Source of the DNA: Chara braunii
Taxonomy: Eukaryota > Streptophyta > Charophyceae > Charales > Characeae
Reading direction: 5' to 3'
DNA length: 47,925 nucleotides
Assembly: GCA_003427395.1 (NCBI GenBank)
Contig: BFEA01000164.1
Span: 2,239,619-2,287,543, forward strand
Below the pieces are notes generated by a model that saw nothing but the letters and a program-made list of their open reading frames with translations, searched no databases and was not told the DNA's origin. The position numbers and the translations under genes are program-made. This document shows positions 21,842-32,990 of the stretch, piece after piece; the stretch's first letter is position 1, and the number at the start of each line of letters is the position of its first letter.

Positions 21842-22738
21842 TCAGGGACAAGGTCGCGAACCGTAGTCATTCAAAGCATTCATTGACGATCCGTAAACGC
21901 GGACCAGCGGATCGTCGACTGTTGCAGTTTTCGAAAAGACGGACATGTATTTCATCCTAACAAACACTCTCGGTCGTGCTAAGGAGTTCCCTATACATTC
22001 CCGTATGGCGGACACTTTCTCCTCGACCTCCCTAAGCAACGAAAAGTTTTGGACCGGCCCTGCTATAACCAAATCTTGCCACCCATCTACACGTTCAGGC
22101 CCGAGCGTCGGCACGAATTTGGACCCCTCAATTGCCACCTCGTTGCGTGATACAAGCACAACTGCATCGACGAGTTTCCTGCTCTTGTTCGACGCAACGA
22201 CACATAGAACTCTGGCGAAATCAGACCCGGACACAGTCAATCGCACACAACAGTATGACACAACTTGTGGAGAATTTCCGGGGCACCGGAGCGGGTACTA
22301 GCCCAGGAACGAGCAGTGACGAGCGCAGTCCAGCAACTCTTGTTTCCGCGATCCTCCCCAAGTTCGTGGCGACGAGCTGACGTAGTGGCATTCGAGGCGG
22401 CTGAAATGGCGGCTAATGCAGCCCAGCGCTCTGCGCATGTGGTTTAGGAACTTGTGTCCGAGGACAGCGTCAGACAGCGGGATGAGGTTCCCGAACTCCA
22501 ACATGTTGGCGAATTTGTAATGGCTTGCCCAAGGGCAGCGACTCTCCATCGTGGCCCAATTCCCATCGCACCATTTGTCAATATGCGCGTCCCTGCATGG
22601 GACGACGGTCATCCAGGGGTCCTCGTCGAAGTCCTCTACGGTCGCTCCGTGGATCGTAGTCACACCATTGAAATGCCGCACTGATCTCGCGCAAGGAGGA
22701 AACGGTTCTGCCAAACGAATGTGCGTTTGGGGACTCAT
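21842..22738 (-). pseudogene. Unknown gene X, copy A (in-frame TAG)
   Basis: About 298 codons from ATG at 22738 to the stop at 21842. It is homologous over most of its length to copy B at 37685-38557. Shared blocks include DPWMTVVP, CPW..YKFA, ELLDCA, then SYCC.RL.V.GSDF.RVL, LVDA.VLVS, VRMKY.SVFS and GSSMNAL. An in-frame TAG at 22298-22300 interrupts it, where copy B has a Val codon in FLEVYP. No domain is recognised. The conserved Cys and His residues near the start differ between copies, so a zinc site is not certain. It sits between the motif array and the 183-bp repeats. Confidence 0.65.
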
Positions 22739-22890
22739 GGTTTGTGGTGTCGAGAAGATCGACTCAAAGATTCGTGGTGTCGAGAAGGTCCCATCCATTG
22801 CGCGCCCTACACACCACGTGCAAATTCCAAACGACACACACGGGGACTCTGACACTCGTAAACATAGTTGGCGAGCAATCAAACGACATA

Positions 22891-24360
22891 GGTCCCTCGT
22901 TGTGGTTGTGCACTGGGGTTGGAACGCAAGTTGGGTTTTACGAAAGGCAAGAACCTGAAGTTCGCTGGGATCCGAACTTGGCGGAATGTCGTGGGAGAGA
23001 CACAACTTTCTATCAAACTCGCCTTTCCATTCTTTCCTAAAGTTCGGATTCCGGCGGACTTCACATTTTCACAGGTCCACCACTGTGGTTGTGAACTAGG
23101 GTTGCAACTCGAGTTGGGTTTTACAAAAGGCAAGAACATAAAGTTCGCCGGGATCCGTACTTGGCGAAATGCCGTGGGAGAGAAACAGTTGTCTGTCAAA
23201 CTCACCTTTCCATTCTTTCTTGAAGTTCGGATCCCGGCGTACTTCACATTTTGACAGGTCCAGTGCTGTTGTTGTGCACTGGGGTTGCAACTCGAGTTGG
23301 GTTTTACGAAAGGCGAGAACCTGAAGTTCCCCGGGATCCGAACTTGGCGAAATGCCGTGGGAAAGAAACAGTTGTCTGTCAAACTCGCCTTTCCATTCTT
23401 TCTCGAAGTTCAAATTCCAGCGGACTTCACATTTTCACAGGTCCACTGCTGTGGTTGTGCACTGGGGTGGCAACTCGAGTTGGGTTTTACGAAAGGCAAG
23501 AACCTGAAGTTCATTGGGATCCGTACTTGGCGAAATGCGGTGGGAGAGAAACAGTTGTCTATCAAACTCGCCTTCCCCTCTTTCTTGAAGTTCGAATTCC
23601 GGCGGACTTCACATTTTCACAGGTCCACCGCTGTGGTTGCCCGCTGGGGTTGCACTGCGTGTTGGGTCTTGCGGAACGCGTGAACCGGAGGTCCACCGGG
23701 ATCCGAGCTTGGCGAAATTACGTGGGAGAGACACAGATGTCTATCAAACTCGCCTTCCCGTGCTTTCTTGAAGTTCGGATCCCGACGGACTTCACATTTT
23801 CACAGGTCCCCCGCTGTCGTGTGGTGGCTGCAAAAAGTTCGTCGTTGGATGACCGACAAGGTTCGATGACCGACGAGGTTTGCCGTCCAGTGGCGTTCGA
23901 TGTCAGCCAACACTTCGATGCCCACCGAGCCAGTGCTGTTGTTGTGCACTGGGGTCGCAACTCGAGATGGGTTTTACGAAAGGCGAGAACCTGAAGTTCG
24001 CCGGGATCCGTACTTGGCGAAATACCGTGGGAAAGAAACAACTGTCTGTCAAACTCGCCTTTCCATCCTTTCTTGAAGTTCGGATTCCAGCGGACTTCAC
24101 ATTTTCACAGGTCCACTGCTGTGGTTGTGCACTGGGATGGCAACTCGAGTTGGGTTTTAGGAAAGGCAAGAACCTGAAGTTCGCAGGGATCCGTACTTGG
24201 CGAAATGCGGTGGGAGAGAAACAGTTGTCTATCAAACTCGCCTTCCCCTCTTTCTTGAAGTTCGGATTCCAGCGAACTTCACATTTTCACAGGTCCACCG
24301 CTGTGGTTGCCCACTGGGGTTGCACCGCGTGTTAGGTCTTGCGAAAGGCGTGAACCGCCA
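22891..24360 (+). repeat. 183-bp tandem array
   Basis: About nine units starting near 22891, 23074, 23257, 23440, 23622, 23805, 23928, 24110 and 24292. Each full unit carries two 22-bp motifs in opposite orientations about 80 bp apart (for example 23141-23162 and 23223-23244), separated by CGCCTTTCCATTCTTTCT. The sixth unit is broken by a short GTTCGATG-rich insert (about 23830-23927). Because 183 is 61 codons, frames stay open through several units on both strands. Confidence 0.92.
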
Positions 24361-25494
24361 GGTTCGATGCCAAACAAGGTTCGATGGCCAGCAACGTTCG
24401 ATGTGCAACAACGTCGTCACGAACTGTCTTTTGTCCATTCTCGAACAGGGATCGACCTTTTTCACGGGTTTCTACCGTGTGGTGGACTAATTGCCCTGCG
24501 TGCTGTGTACAACCAATGGACAATGAGGCAGGTCGAATGCAGTGCAATCGGGGCGAGAAAAGTGAACCGCTCGGCTGGCATGTCGGTGCCCTGGTCGGCG
24601 ACTGGCCGATCAATCAGCTAATTGGCCAACCACAAACCGAAAAGTCGATCAATCAACTAATCAATTACTTGTGCCAACGCTCTCCTGTCAACCAGTTTGC
24701 TGGATCGGTGGTATGCCTGTTGGTTGGGCGATCGCGCAGAGGGTGATGCCACTGTTGCAACGCAAACACACGTTCGGCTGTGTGGTTGGTGGACTGCTGG
24801 ATCAACCGGTGGTCCGACCGCAGTCCGAACAGTCGTTCAGTGATGTTGGTAGTGGTGGATCTATTGACCAATCTACTGTTCGCTCGGGGTACATCAACGA
24901 GTGTGATGGATCGGTCGCTCGCCGCCAGGTTGGTCGTTCGCGCACGGTGCCACGTGTGTTTTGTTATTACATTTGATACTGGCGAAAAACACACACGCAG
25001 TGACAACGTTGAGACAGCACACGCGATCAATCGACCGATCGCGAGCTCTCTATTCGTGTTCGGCGATTGGTCGACTGGGTGCGTCTGCTGTCCCGACAAT
25101 GTCACCTCCTGCTTTGATTGATCATCCATTCGGCAGATCAGCGGCGGTATCGTGATCAATCGTGATGGTCCTGTTCATCACTCACGTGCGGTACGGCCGA
25201 TGTCACCACTCATGTGTGGATGATTGATCTGATGAGTGGAGAAAGATCCGATCTGCCGGGTAGTTATTATGTTTCGTGACCGGTCGCCTCGCGCTCGATC
25301 GGAGCTTTCATCATGCATCAGTTACTCAGCTCATGAGAACTGCCCGATTAACGGCCGATCGAAACACGCGGTGACAATGTCGAGAGTGATCTGATCGTGC
25401 TCCATCGATCTGGACTGCATATAATCAAGGGTTATTATCTACCTTGTGCTCTGGACTGTCTATAATCAATAATGAATAATGTCAAATCAGGGAA
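24361..25494. other. GATC-rich non-coding segment
   Basis: Rich in GATCAATC, CGATCG and GGTCGGTC pieces, with no recognisable gene. At 25222-25335 it holds a partial direct copy of the right arm of the following foldback (GTTTCGTGACCGG, CTCGATCGGAGCT). Confidence 0.6.
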
Positions 25495-26029
25495 TGCTGT
25501 CTATCTACCCATCTATTGTATCTCTGTCGCCGCGTGTTTCGTTTAATCATCCTTTGGGAAGATCGACGGCTACTGCGTTGGGACAGCAAACAGGAACAAT
25601 GGAATATGGTCAGTGGTTAGGATGTGATGAACTGACGAATGCTGATAGCTCCGATCGAACGGGCTGTGGTCGGTCACAAAACATAATCACCCCGTGCTCG
25701 ATCGGATGTTTCTCCATTCATTAGTTTCATACACAACAAGATCACATGAGATCCACACACAAACGTGTGGATCTCGTGTGCTCTTGTTGTGTATGAAAAT
25801 GATGAACGGAGAAACATCCGATCGAGCGCGGGGTGTTTATGTTTCGTGAACGGCCACAGCGCATTCGATCAGAGCTATCGGCATTCATCAGTTCATCACA
25901 TCCTGATCACTGACCACACTCCATTGTTCCTGTTTGATGTTTGAATGCCGTAGCCCTCGACCTGCCCAAAGTGTGATTGGTCGAACCACGCAGCAACAGA
26001 GATACAATGGATGGATAGATGAACAACAG
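25495..26029. repeat. Foldback palindrome 1 (about 535 bp)
   Basis: Arms of about 265 bp meet at GAGATCCACACACAAACGTG near 25762. Matching arm landmarks include ATTGTATCTCTG (near 25515) against CAGAGATACAAT (near 25997), and ACAGGAACAATGGA (near 25590) against TCCATTGTTCCTGT (near 25920). The arms are similar but not identical, so this is an old or evolving inverted repeat. Confidence 0.88.
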
Positions 26030-26185
26030 ATTACAGTTCTTCATTAGAGCGTACGGAATCGCCGGATATTACGCACGCATGTCGCTCAACGCCAGAATAC
26101 AGCAGGAGTACCCTCGGGATGCGAAACAATTCATTCAACCATGGCCGCACACCTTGGCGACAACCTCCGCGCTTTCAATCGGCGA

Positions 26186-26530
26186 AACAACACACACGCA
26201 CATGAACAGACACACGCACACACACAAGCACATACACGCGCACACACGCCTCGTACACAAACACGCCCCTCAAGTAGAGACACTACATACGCAAAACCCG
26301 AAAAAAAGACACTCCAACACACAATCAACCGCATGCGCATATGCAAAGACACACTCCTCACGCACAAGCAAACACAAACATAACCGCATGTGCAAATGCA
26401 AACACACACTTGTCTCGCACAAGCAAACACAACCACACACGCACATGCAAACACACACTCGTCCAAACAGCGCTGATGTGTCAGCAGAAAAGCCGCCCAC
26501 AAGCGCTCACAGAAACACACACGTCCCGGG
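26186..26530. repeat. CA-rich low-complexity tract
   Basis: Irregular runs of ACACAC, CGCACA and CAAACACA with little complexity. Apparent open frames here are compositional. Confidence 0.85.
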
Positions 26531-28057
26531 TTCGTGTGCACTCGCCTTGTGAGAGTGTCGAGTGAAGATGCGTGCGGATCCCGTCGTCGATCGAGACAGG
26601 AATGCTGTGACCTTGTGCCGTGCGCTTTGTGTTGAAGATGGTAATGCGTGGAGCGTCGGATGCGCTGATCCTGAATCGAGATGTCGTCGTTGAGCCGACA
26701 GGAGGTCGACGCATTATGTCGAAGATGACGAGGGCAGCGACTAGGGACGTGGAGGGAGATGCATCGTAGAAAAGGTGGCGACCAGGGTTTAGAACGGTTG
26801 TCCGTTCGCTTCGCTACCTATGGTGCTCCAGCTGGGCGGGGCGATGGTGTTGACGACAATGGTGGTGTGAGGCGTCCGTCTGGCAGCATCTACCCAGCAA
26901 AAAATGCAAAAAGCAGCGTTCACGCCCCGAGGGCCGCTCGTATTTGTAGGCGCGCGTGGGTCGGGTCCCCTTCTTGATGTCTTCCATTTCGGAATGCCTC
27001 ACAGGGTCCGTTTGACGCCTCGACAGGTTGGCCACACGTCATTCCGCGCATCGAACGGTGGCCACACGTCAAATTTCCCGCTAAGGGGGATCCGGTGCGC
27101 GCGACATGGCAAAAAAGAAGTCCCTTCGAACAGGGCCTTCCTGGGCGTCATGGAAAAGGGTCGTCATCCCAGGCCCCTTGCGTTCTTTTGTTCGCGTTCG
27201 CGGGCCCCGCCAAAGGGGGGGGGTGTTTTTCGGTATGCGTCTGGAGGGTTTTGGTGGGGGGGGGTGGGCGGAGGCGGTTGGGCCCGGTTTTCCACAGTGC
27301 ACATTGCGAAGTCGCATTCTGGCCGTCCGATTTGTGGATCGGACGGACATAGTGCGTCTTCTAACATGGTGTCTATGGCACTTCCTGCGAGGGCGTCCGA
27401 CGTGCATTTTCGAACCTGGCGTGGGGTGCGACGACAGATGAGCATCTGAGTGGGGTTTTGTGCTGCCCATTTGCGTCTCCTACTCGACGAGCTGGTTTGC
27501 GCGATGCCATGTTAGCGACTTCCTCCATCGCCTGCGCAAAATCCGTTGTCGCACCTCGTGTCTCCGAGAGCGGGCGTCTTGATTTACCCCCGCCATCGCG
27601 TCTGTCGATTGAGCTTCGACATCCCCTCTTTGTGTTCCGCGTCATCGCGTGTCTGCCGTCGTCTGCGCTTCGCCCTCGTGACGTGGCCGACCGCGCCATT
27701 CAAGGTACGGTGCTGTTTTGTCTGGCCACGTGTCCTCCATCGACTACAACTGCTGGCGTTGGGGTTGAGGTGCATGCTTGTGTGCGCATAAGACGCGTTG
27801 CATCGTGCCACGTATAGCAGGTGGCGGATACCGCTGTCGACGTGAAGGGATTCGAGTCCGCGGCGTCCATCCCTCCATGTTGTTCACTCTCGCTCGTTCA
27901 TTCCTTTTCTGTGATCCGTTTTCTTGTTCTGTGTTCATCCTCGCTCGTTCATTCCTTTCATGACTTCATTGCCTGTCCCTTTCGATGTGAACCACCCCCG
28001 CGCAGATATATGCGCGGGATCGAGACGACACCGGTTGCCCTTGTGTTGCCACGTAGT
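26531..28057. other. Non-coding segment, no gene recognised
   Basis: Mixed-composition DNA with short direct repeats (GGCCACACGTCA at about 27030 and 27060) and G-runs at 27216-27290. A short dyad GTCCGAT...ATCGGAC lies near 27325. Overlapping open frames on both strands show no known motif. Confidence 0.5.
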
Positions 28058-28433
28058 CGACAGAGCCACATGTTCAGTGACGAGAACCTGAACACGGATC
28101 GACGACGTCCTCGTGTTGTTGAGCGCCAACGTCCTCCCGTTGTTGAGCGCCACCCCTACTCGGCGTAAGAGACAGCCACTGCACGCTAGGTGGATGATCG
28201 AGAACCGCGCGCAGATCCCTGTCGTGCTCGCACAGTCGCCTCCCCCCCCCTGTGTGAGTGAATCTTTCACTCACACAGGGGGCGGAGGGGGGGGGGCGAC
28301 TTTGCGAGCACGACTCGGATGCGCGCGTGGTTCTCGATCATCCACCTGCCGTGCATTGGCTGTCTCTTACGCTTAAGACGGCTGGTGTCCAACACCGGGA
28401 AGACGTCTCGCCACTAAACATGTGTCTTTGTCG
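28058..28433. repeat. Foldback palindrome 2 (about 375 bp)
   Basis: Arms meet at TGTGTGAGTGAATC and TTTCACTCACACA near 28260, with poly-C and poly-G runs facing each other. Arm landmarks are GGTGGATGATCGAGAACC against GGTTCTCGATCATCCACC, and GCGTAAGAGACAGCC against GGCTGTCTCTTACGC. The left arm has an extra tandem copy of a 24-bp piece. Confidence 0.88.
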
Positions 28434-28675
28434 CCGTGGAGACCACGTGTCAAACCGATCCCGCGCACACAGCGTGCAGATCATCCGTCCTAGAGCCCAC
28501 CGATGTTGAGCACGAGCTGCTGGCGCTGGTCGTGAGCGATGCGCTACGTCACTCCTTGCGACCAGCGAAAGGAATGTGCGCGCGACATCTGAGGGCTCCA
28601 TGCCAGAGCACGCGCAAGCGGTCTGCGCGCGATGGAGAACGACATCGCAAGTCGCCACAATGACGATGCCGTTTT

Positions 28676-28940
28676 GTCGGCATGATCACTGCTTGCGTTG
28701 TGGAGAACACCCCGTGATCATTGGTTGTGTCGTGAAGCACACCGTTTTGTCGGCGTGATCACCGCTCGAGTCGATGGCCTCGTTCAACATCGAACAACGC
28801 GGTCCCCGCCTCGATACCAACGCGGCCCCCATGCTGTTCACTCTCGGTTGTGTCGAGGGCCTCGTTCAACATCGAACAACGCGGCCTCCATGCTGTTCAC
28901 TCTCGCTTGTGTCGTGAAACACACCGTTTCTATGGCTGTG
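28676..28940 (+). repeat. Short direct repeats
   Basis: The block from GGCCTCGTTCAACATCGAAC to GCGG occurs at 28776-28802 and 28858-28884, each followed by CCATGCTGTTCACTCTCG. Another pair is CGTGAAGCACACCG at 28732 and CGTGAAACACACCG near 28915. There is no gene. Confidence 0.8.
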
Positions 28941-29058
28941 AAGTGTCATGGTGATGCCGTCGCGTGGCCATGGGGAAGAGCGCGCGCACATGACAACACA
29001 CCAACAATCATGTTGTAGTTCGGGCTTGCAGTTGCAACGGCGCCCCCACTTGCCCGCA

Positions 29059-29326
29059 CGAGTCGATAGCTCCGAACACCCTGCCAGCCGCCACCGTGCG
29101 AGGGTCGCAACACGAAGTTCGGATCCCGGCGAACTTCGCTTGTTGGCGCTTGCGATATGGCGAGCTGCGCAAGGAGTTTGTCGGCATCATCATGATGACG
29201 CCAACAAACTCCTTGTGCAGCTCGCCATATCACAAGCGCCAACAACCGAAGTTCGCCGGGATCCGAACTTCGTGTTGCGACCCTCGCACGGTGGCGGCCG
29301 GCAGGGTGTTCGGAGCTATCGACTCG
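29059..29326. repeat. Foldback palindrome 3 with a 22-bp motif in each arm
   Basis: Near-perfect 268-bp palindrome centred on CATCATGATG at 29192/29193, with arms from CGAGTCGATAGCTCCGAACA to TGTTCGGAGCTATCGACTCG. Motifs are at 29115-29136 and 29249-29270. High arm similarity suggests recent origin. Confidence 0.93.
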
Positions 29327-29555
29327 CGCTGTTAAAACCACATATCCAACGCCGTGAGCTTCCATTGCCGGCGCACGTTATGACACAAAGCGCGTCTGTC
29401 GCTTTATTTCCTCTCCGCACGAACGTAAGGGCCTATCCAACACTTTGGTTTGTTCAAACTACGGTCTAAACATTTGTTTAATCAATTTCTTCTGAAAGAA
29501 TTCTTGGAATAACCTTCTGAGGCAGTCGCAAGGCCGTGGTGATGTCAACTTCTAC
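29327..29555. other. Spacer, nothing recognised
   Basis: About 230 bp of unique-looking sequence between foldback 3 and the 379-bp array. Confidence 0.5.
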
Positions 29556-32500
29556 AATCCAAATTCGGATCTCGGCGGACTTCGGGAAGTTCGGGAATCC
29601 GCGCAAATCCAACCGCCCCGTTCAAGACCCCGGACTGTCCGACATGGTCTGCTAGTCGGAAACCCTGGGTTGCGCAAAATGCACGCTTCGAGAAATGACT
29701 TATAGGGGTCTATGGAGGGGTGCGCCCAAGCATCGCCTGCTTCTGTGCAAACGCCAAGCACCCGTTCTTATACATGCGACCGCGCGAAAACCTTTTACTC
29801 GCTACACTCGCATCCGCCAAGTTCGGATCCCGACGGACTTTGAGGATCCGCAGGAAACTGACCGTCCTTTGCATGAGGTGTGGACCTTTGCGTGCGAGTT
29901 GCTACCGAGAGGAGTATTGGTTCGCAAAATTCCTCGCCGTACGGAATGCCCATTCAGGGGTTTACGGGGGTTTCCGTCGGTGCCATCATGCGTGTCCGTT
30001 ATCGGGGTGCCGTCGATCCCGACGAGTTTTGGCAGTCGGACACCCTGGGGTGCGCAGAATGCTCACTTCAAGAAATGGCTTGTAGGGGTTTACAGGGGGT
30101 GCGCCCAATCATCATCTGCTTCTGTGCAAACGCCGACGAACCGTTCCAACCGCTGCAGCCGCGCGAAAACCTGTGCCTCGCTGCACTCGCATCCGCCAAG
30201 TTCGGGTCCCGGCGGACTTTGAGGATCCGCTGGAATCCAACCGTCCTACGCATGACGCGTGGACCATTGCGTGCGACTTGATTGCGAGAGGAGTGTTGGT
30301 GCGCAAAATTCCTCGCCGTCTGGAATGCCCTTGTAGGGGTTTACGGGGGTTTCCGTCGGTGCCATCATGCGTGTCCGTTATCGGTCTGCCGTCGATCCCG
30401 ACGTGCTCTGGTAGTCGGAGGCCCTGGGGTGCTTTAATTGCTCGCTTCAAGAAATGGCTTGTAGGGGTTTATGGGGGATGCGGCCAAGCAACGTCTGTTT
30501 CTGTGCAAACGCCAACCAACCGTTCCAACCGCTGCAGCCGCGCGAAAACCTGTGACTCGCTGCACTCGCATCCGCCAAGTTCGGATCCTAGCGGACTTTG
30601 AGGGTCCGCTGGAATCCTACCGTCCTACGCATGACGCGTGGACCATTGCGTGCAACTTGATTGCGAGAGGAGTGTTGGTGCGCAAAATTTCTCGCCGTCT
30701 GGAATGCCCTTGTAGGGGTTTAAGGGGGTTGCCGTTGGTGGCAGCAGACGTGTCAGTTGACGGTCTGCCGTCGATCACGACGTGCTCTGGTAGTCGGAGG
30801 CCGTGGGGTGCGGTAAATGCTCGCTTCAATAAATGGCTTGTAGGGTTTTATGGGGGGTGCAGCCAAGCATCGTCTGTTTCTGTGCAAACGCCGACCAACC
30901 GTTCCAACCGCTGCAGCCACGCGAAAACCTGTGACTCGCTGCACCTGCATCCTCCAAGTTCGGATCCCGGCGTACTATGAGGATCCACTGGAATCCAACC
31001 GTCCTACGCATGACGCGTGGACCATTGCATGCGACTTGATTGCGAGAGGAGTGTTTGTGCGCAAAATTCCTCGCTGTCTGGAATGCCTTTGTAGGGGTTT
31101 AAGGGGGTTGTCGTTGGTGGCAGCAGACGTGTCCGTTGTCGGTCTATCGTCGATCACGACGTGCTGTGGTAGTCGGAGGCCCTGGGGTGCGCTAAATGCT
31201 CGCTTCAAGAAATGGCTTGTAGGGGTGTATGGGGGGTGCGGCCAAGCATCTTTTGTTTCTGTGCAAACGCCGGCGGACTTTGAGGATCCGCTGGAATCCA
31301 ACCGTCCTGCGCATGACGCGTGGACCATTGCGTGCGACTTGATTGCGAGAGAAGTATTGGTGCGCAAAATTCCTCACCGTCTGGAATGCCCTTGTAGGGG
31401 TTTAAGGGGTTTGCCGTTGGTGGCAGCAGACGTGTCCGTTGTCGGTCGGCCGTCGATCCCGACGTGCTCTGGTAGTTGGGGGCCCTGGGGTTCGCTAAAT
31501 GCTCGCTTCAAGAAATGGCTTGTAGGGGTTTATGGGGGGTGCGGCCAAGCATCGTCTGTTTCTGTGCAAACGCGAACCTCACGTTCCAATAGCTGCAGCC
31601 ACAAGAAAATCAGTTGCTCGCTGCACACACATCCGCCAAGTTCGGACCCCGGCGGACTTTGAGGATCCGCAACAATCAAATTGTCCTTCGCATGAGGAGT
31701 GGACCGTTGCGTGCCCGTTGCTTTCGGGAGGAGTTCTGCTGCGCAAAATTCCTCGCCGTCTAGAATGGTTGTGTAGGGGTTTACGGGGGTTGGCATCGGT
31801 TGCTGCAAACATGTCCGTTGTCGGTCTGCCGTCGATCCCGCCGTGTTCTGGAAGTCGCGGGCCCTTCATTCCGCAAAGTGCTCGCTTCAAGAATTGGCGT
31901 TTAGGGATTTATGGGGGGTGCGGCCAGACATCAACAGCTACTGTGCACATGCCAACCACCCGTTCCAATAGCTGCAACCGCGCGAAAACCTGTTACTCGC
32001 TGCACTCGCATCCGCCAAGTTGGGATCCCGACGGACTTTGAGAATCCGCATGCATCTAACCGTCCTTCGCATGAGGCGTGGACCTTTTCGTGCGAGTTGG
32101 TCCAGGGAGGAGTATTGGTGCACAAAATTCCTCGCCGCCTGGAATGCCCGCGTAGGGGTTTATGGGGGTGGCCGTCGGTGACAGCAGACGTGACCTTCAT
32201 CGGTCTGTCGTCGATCTATGTTGCCCCCTACGAGTTTGGACCGTCGCGGAGCGCGGAGTCTCGTCGCGGACGTGCTCGTGTTCCAGAGCGCTTTCCGGTT
32301 CGCGCTGTCGCACGTCGACGTTCCCGGCGCGCGAATCGGGGTTCGCCTTGTCGACTGGCGGAGTCGGGGTTTGGAAGGGTTGCAGGGGAGGGGGTCTTCC
32401 ATCCATTTCTGCATTTCGACATGTTATTTACGGGAATCTGACCGCGGAAATCTAACAGTGGGAATCTAACCGTCCTTCGCATGAGGCGTGAACCTTTCCG

Positions 32501-32990
32501 TGCGAGTTTCTTCCAGGAGGAGTATTGGTGCGCAAAATTCTTCGCCATCATGAATGCCCGTGTAGGGGTTTGTGGGGGTTGCCGTCGATGACAGCAGACG
32601 TGCCCGTTGTTGGTCTGCCGTCGATCCCGACGTGTTCTGGAAGTCGGAGGCCCAGGGGTGCGCAAAATGCTCGATTCAAGAAATGGCTTATGAGGGTTTG
32701 TGGGGGGTGCCCCCAAGCATGGCCTGCTTCTGTGCAAACGCCAACCACCCGTTCCAATAGCTGCAGCCATGCGAAAACCTGTTACTCGCTGCACTCGCAT
32801 TCCGCCGAGTTCGGATCCCGGCGGACTTTGAGGATCCGTGGGAATCTAACAGTCCTTCGCATGATGCGTGGACCTTTGCGTGCGAGTCGATTGCGCGAGG
32901 AGTATTGGTGCGCAACATTGCTCTCCGTCTGTGTCTGTAGGGGTCAATTCGGGGTCGCGCTGGGCCGAATTGTCTAGTGGTACATCCACC
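29556..32990 (+). repeat. 379-bp tandem array
   Basis: Motif starts at 29819, 30198, 30577 and 30956 are exactly 379 bp apart, as are 31638 and 32017. One unit (near 31259) has lost 76 bp including half a motif. The unit around 32210-32465 is interrupted by a different module, and a partial unit begins near 29560. Each unit has one 22-bp motif, then GAGGATCCGC, CGCAAAATTCCTCGCCGTCT, TGTAGGGGTTTA and CTGCAGCC. Overlapping frames of about 170 codons recur once per unit. Confidence 0.92.
32212..32440 (+). repeat. Second-type module inside the 379-bp array
   Basis: Differs from the 379-bp unit but resembles 33340-33550: both end in a block like GAGGGGGTCTTCCATCCAT or GGGAGGGTCTTCCATCCATG. This suggests a higher-order repeat with two module types. 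Confidence 0.65.

Noticed and set aside
22891-24360. CRISPR-like array.
   Set aside because: Units are long, near-identical throughout with no variable spacers, and the DNA is eukaryotic.
26019-26552. His/Thr-rich frame over the CA-rich tract.
   Set aside because: It is a translation of a low-complexity CA repeat. The opposite strand is equally open.
27216-27290. G-runs that could form quadruplexes.
   Set aside because: The runs are irregular and near GC-rich repeats. No gene or promoter is close enough to give them a role.
28165-28180. TAAGAGACAG near 28166 and its reverse complement near 28370, resembling a second Tn5 adapter remnant.
   Set aside because: Only 10 bp match the mosaic end, the AGATGTGTA part is missing, and the two copies lie symmetrically in the foldback arms.
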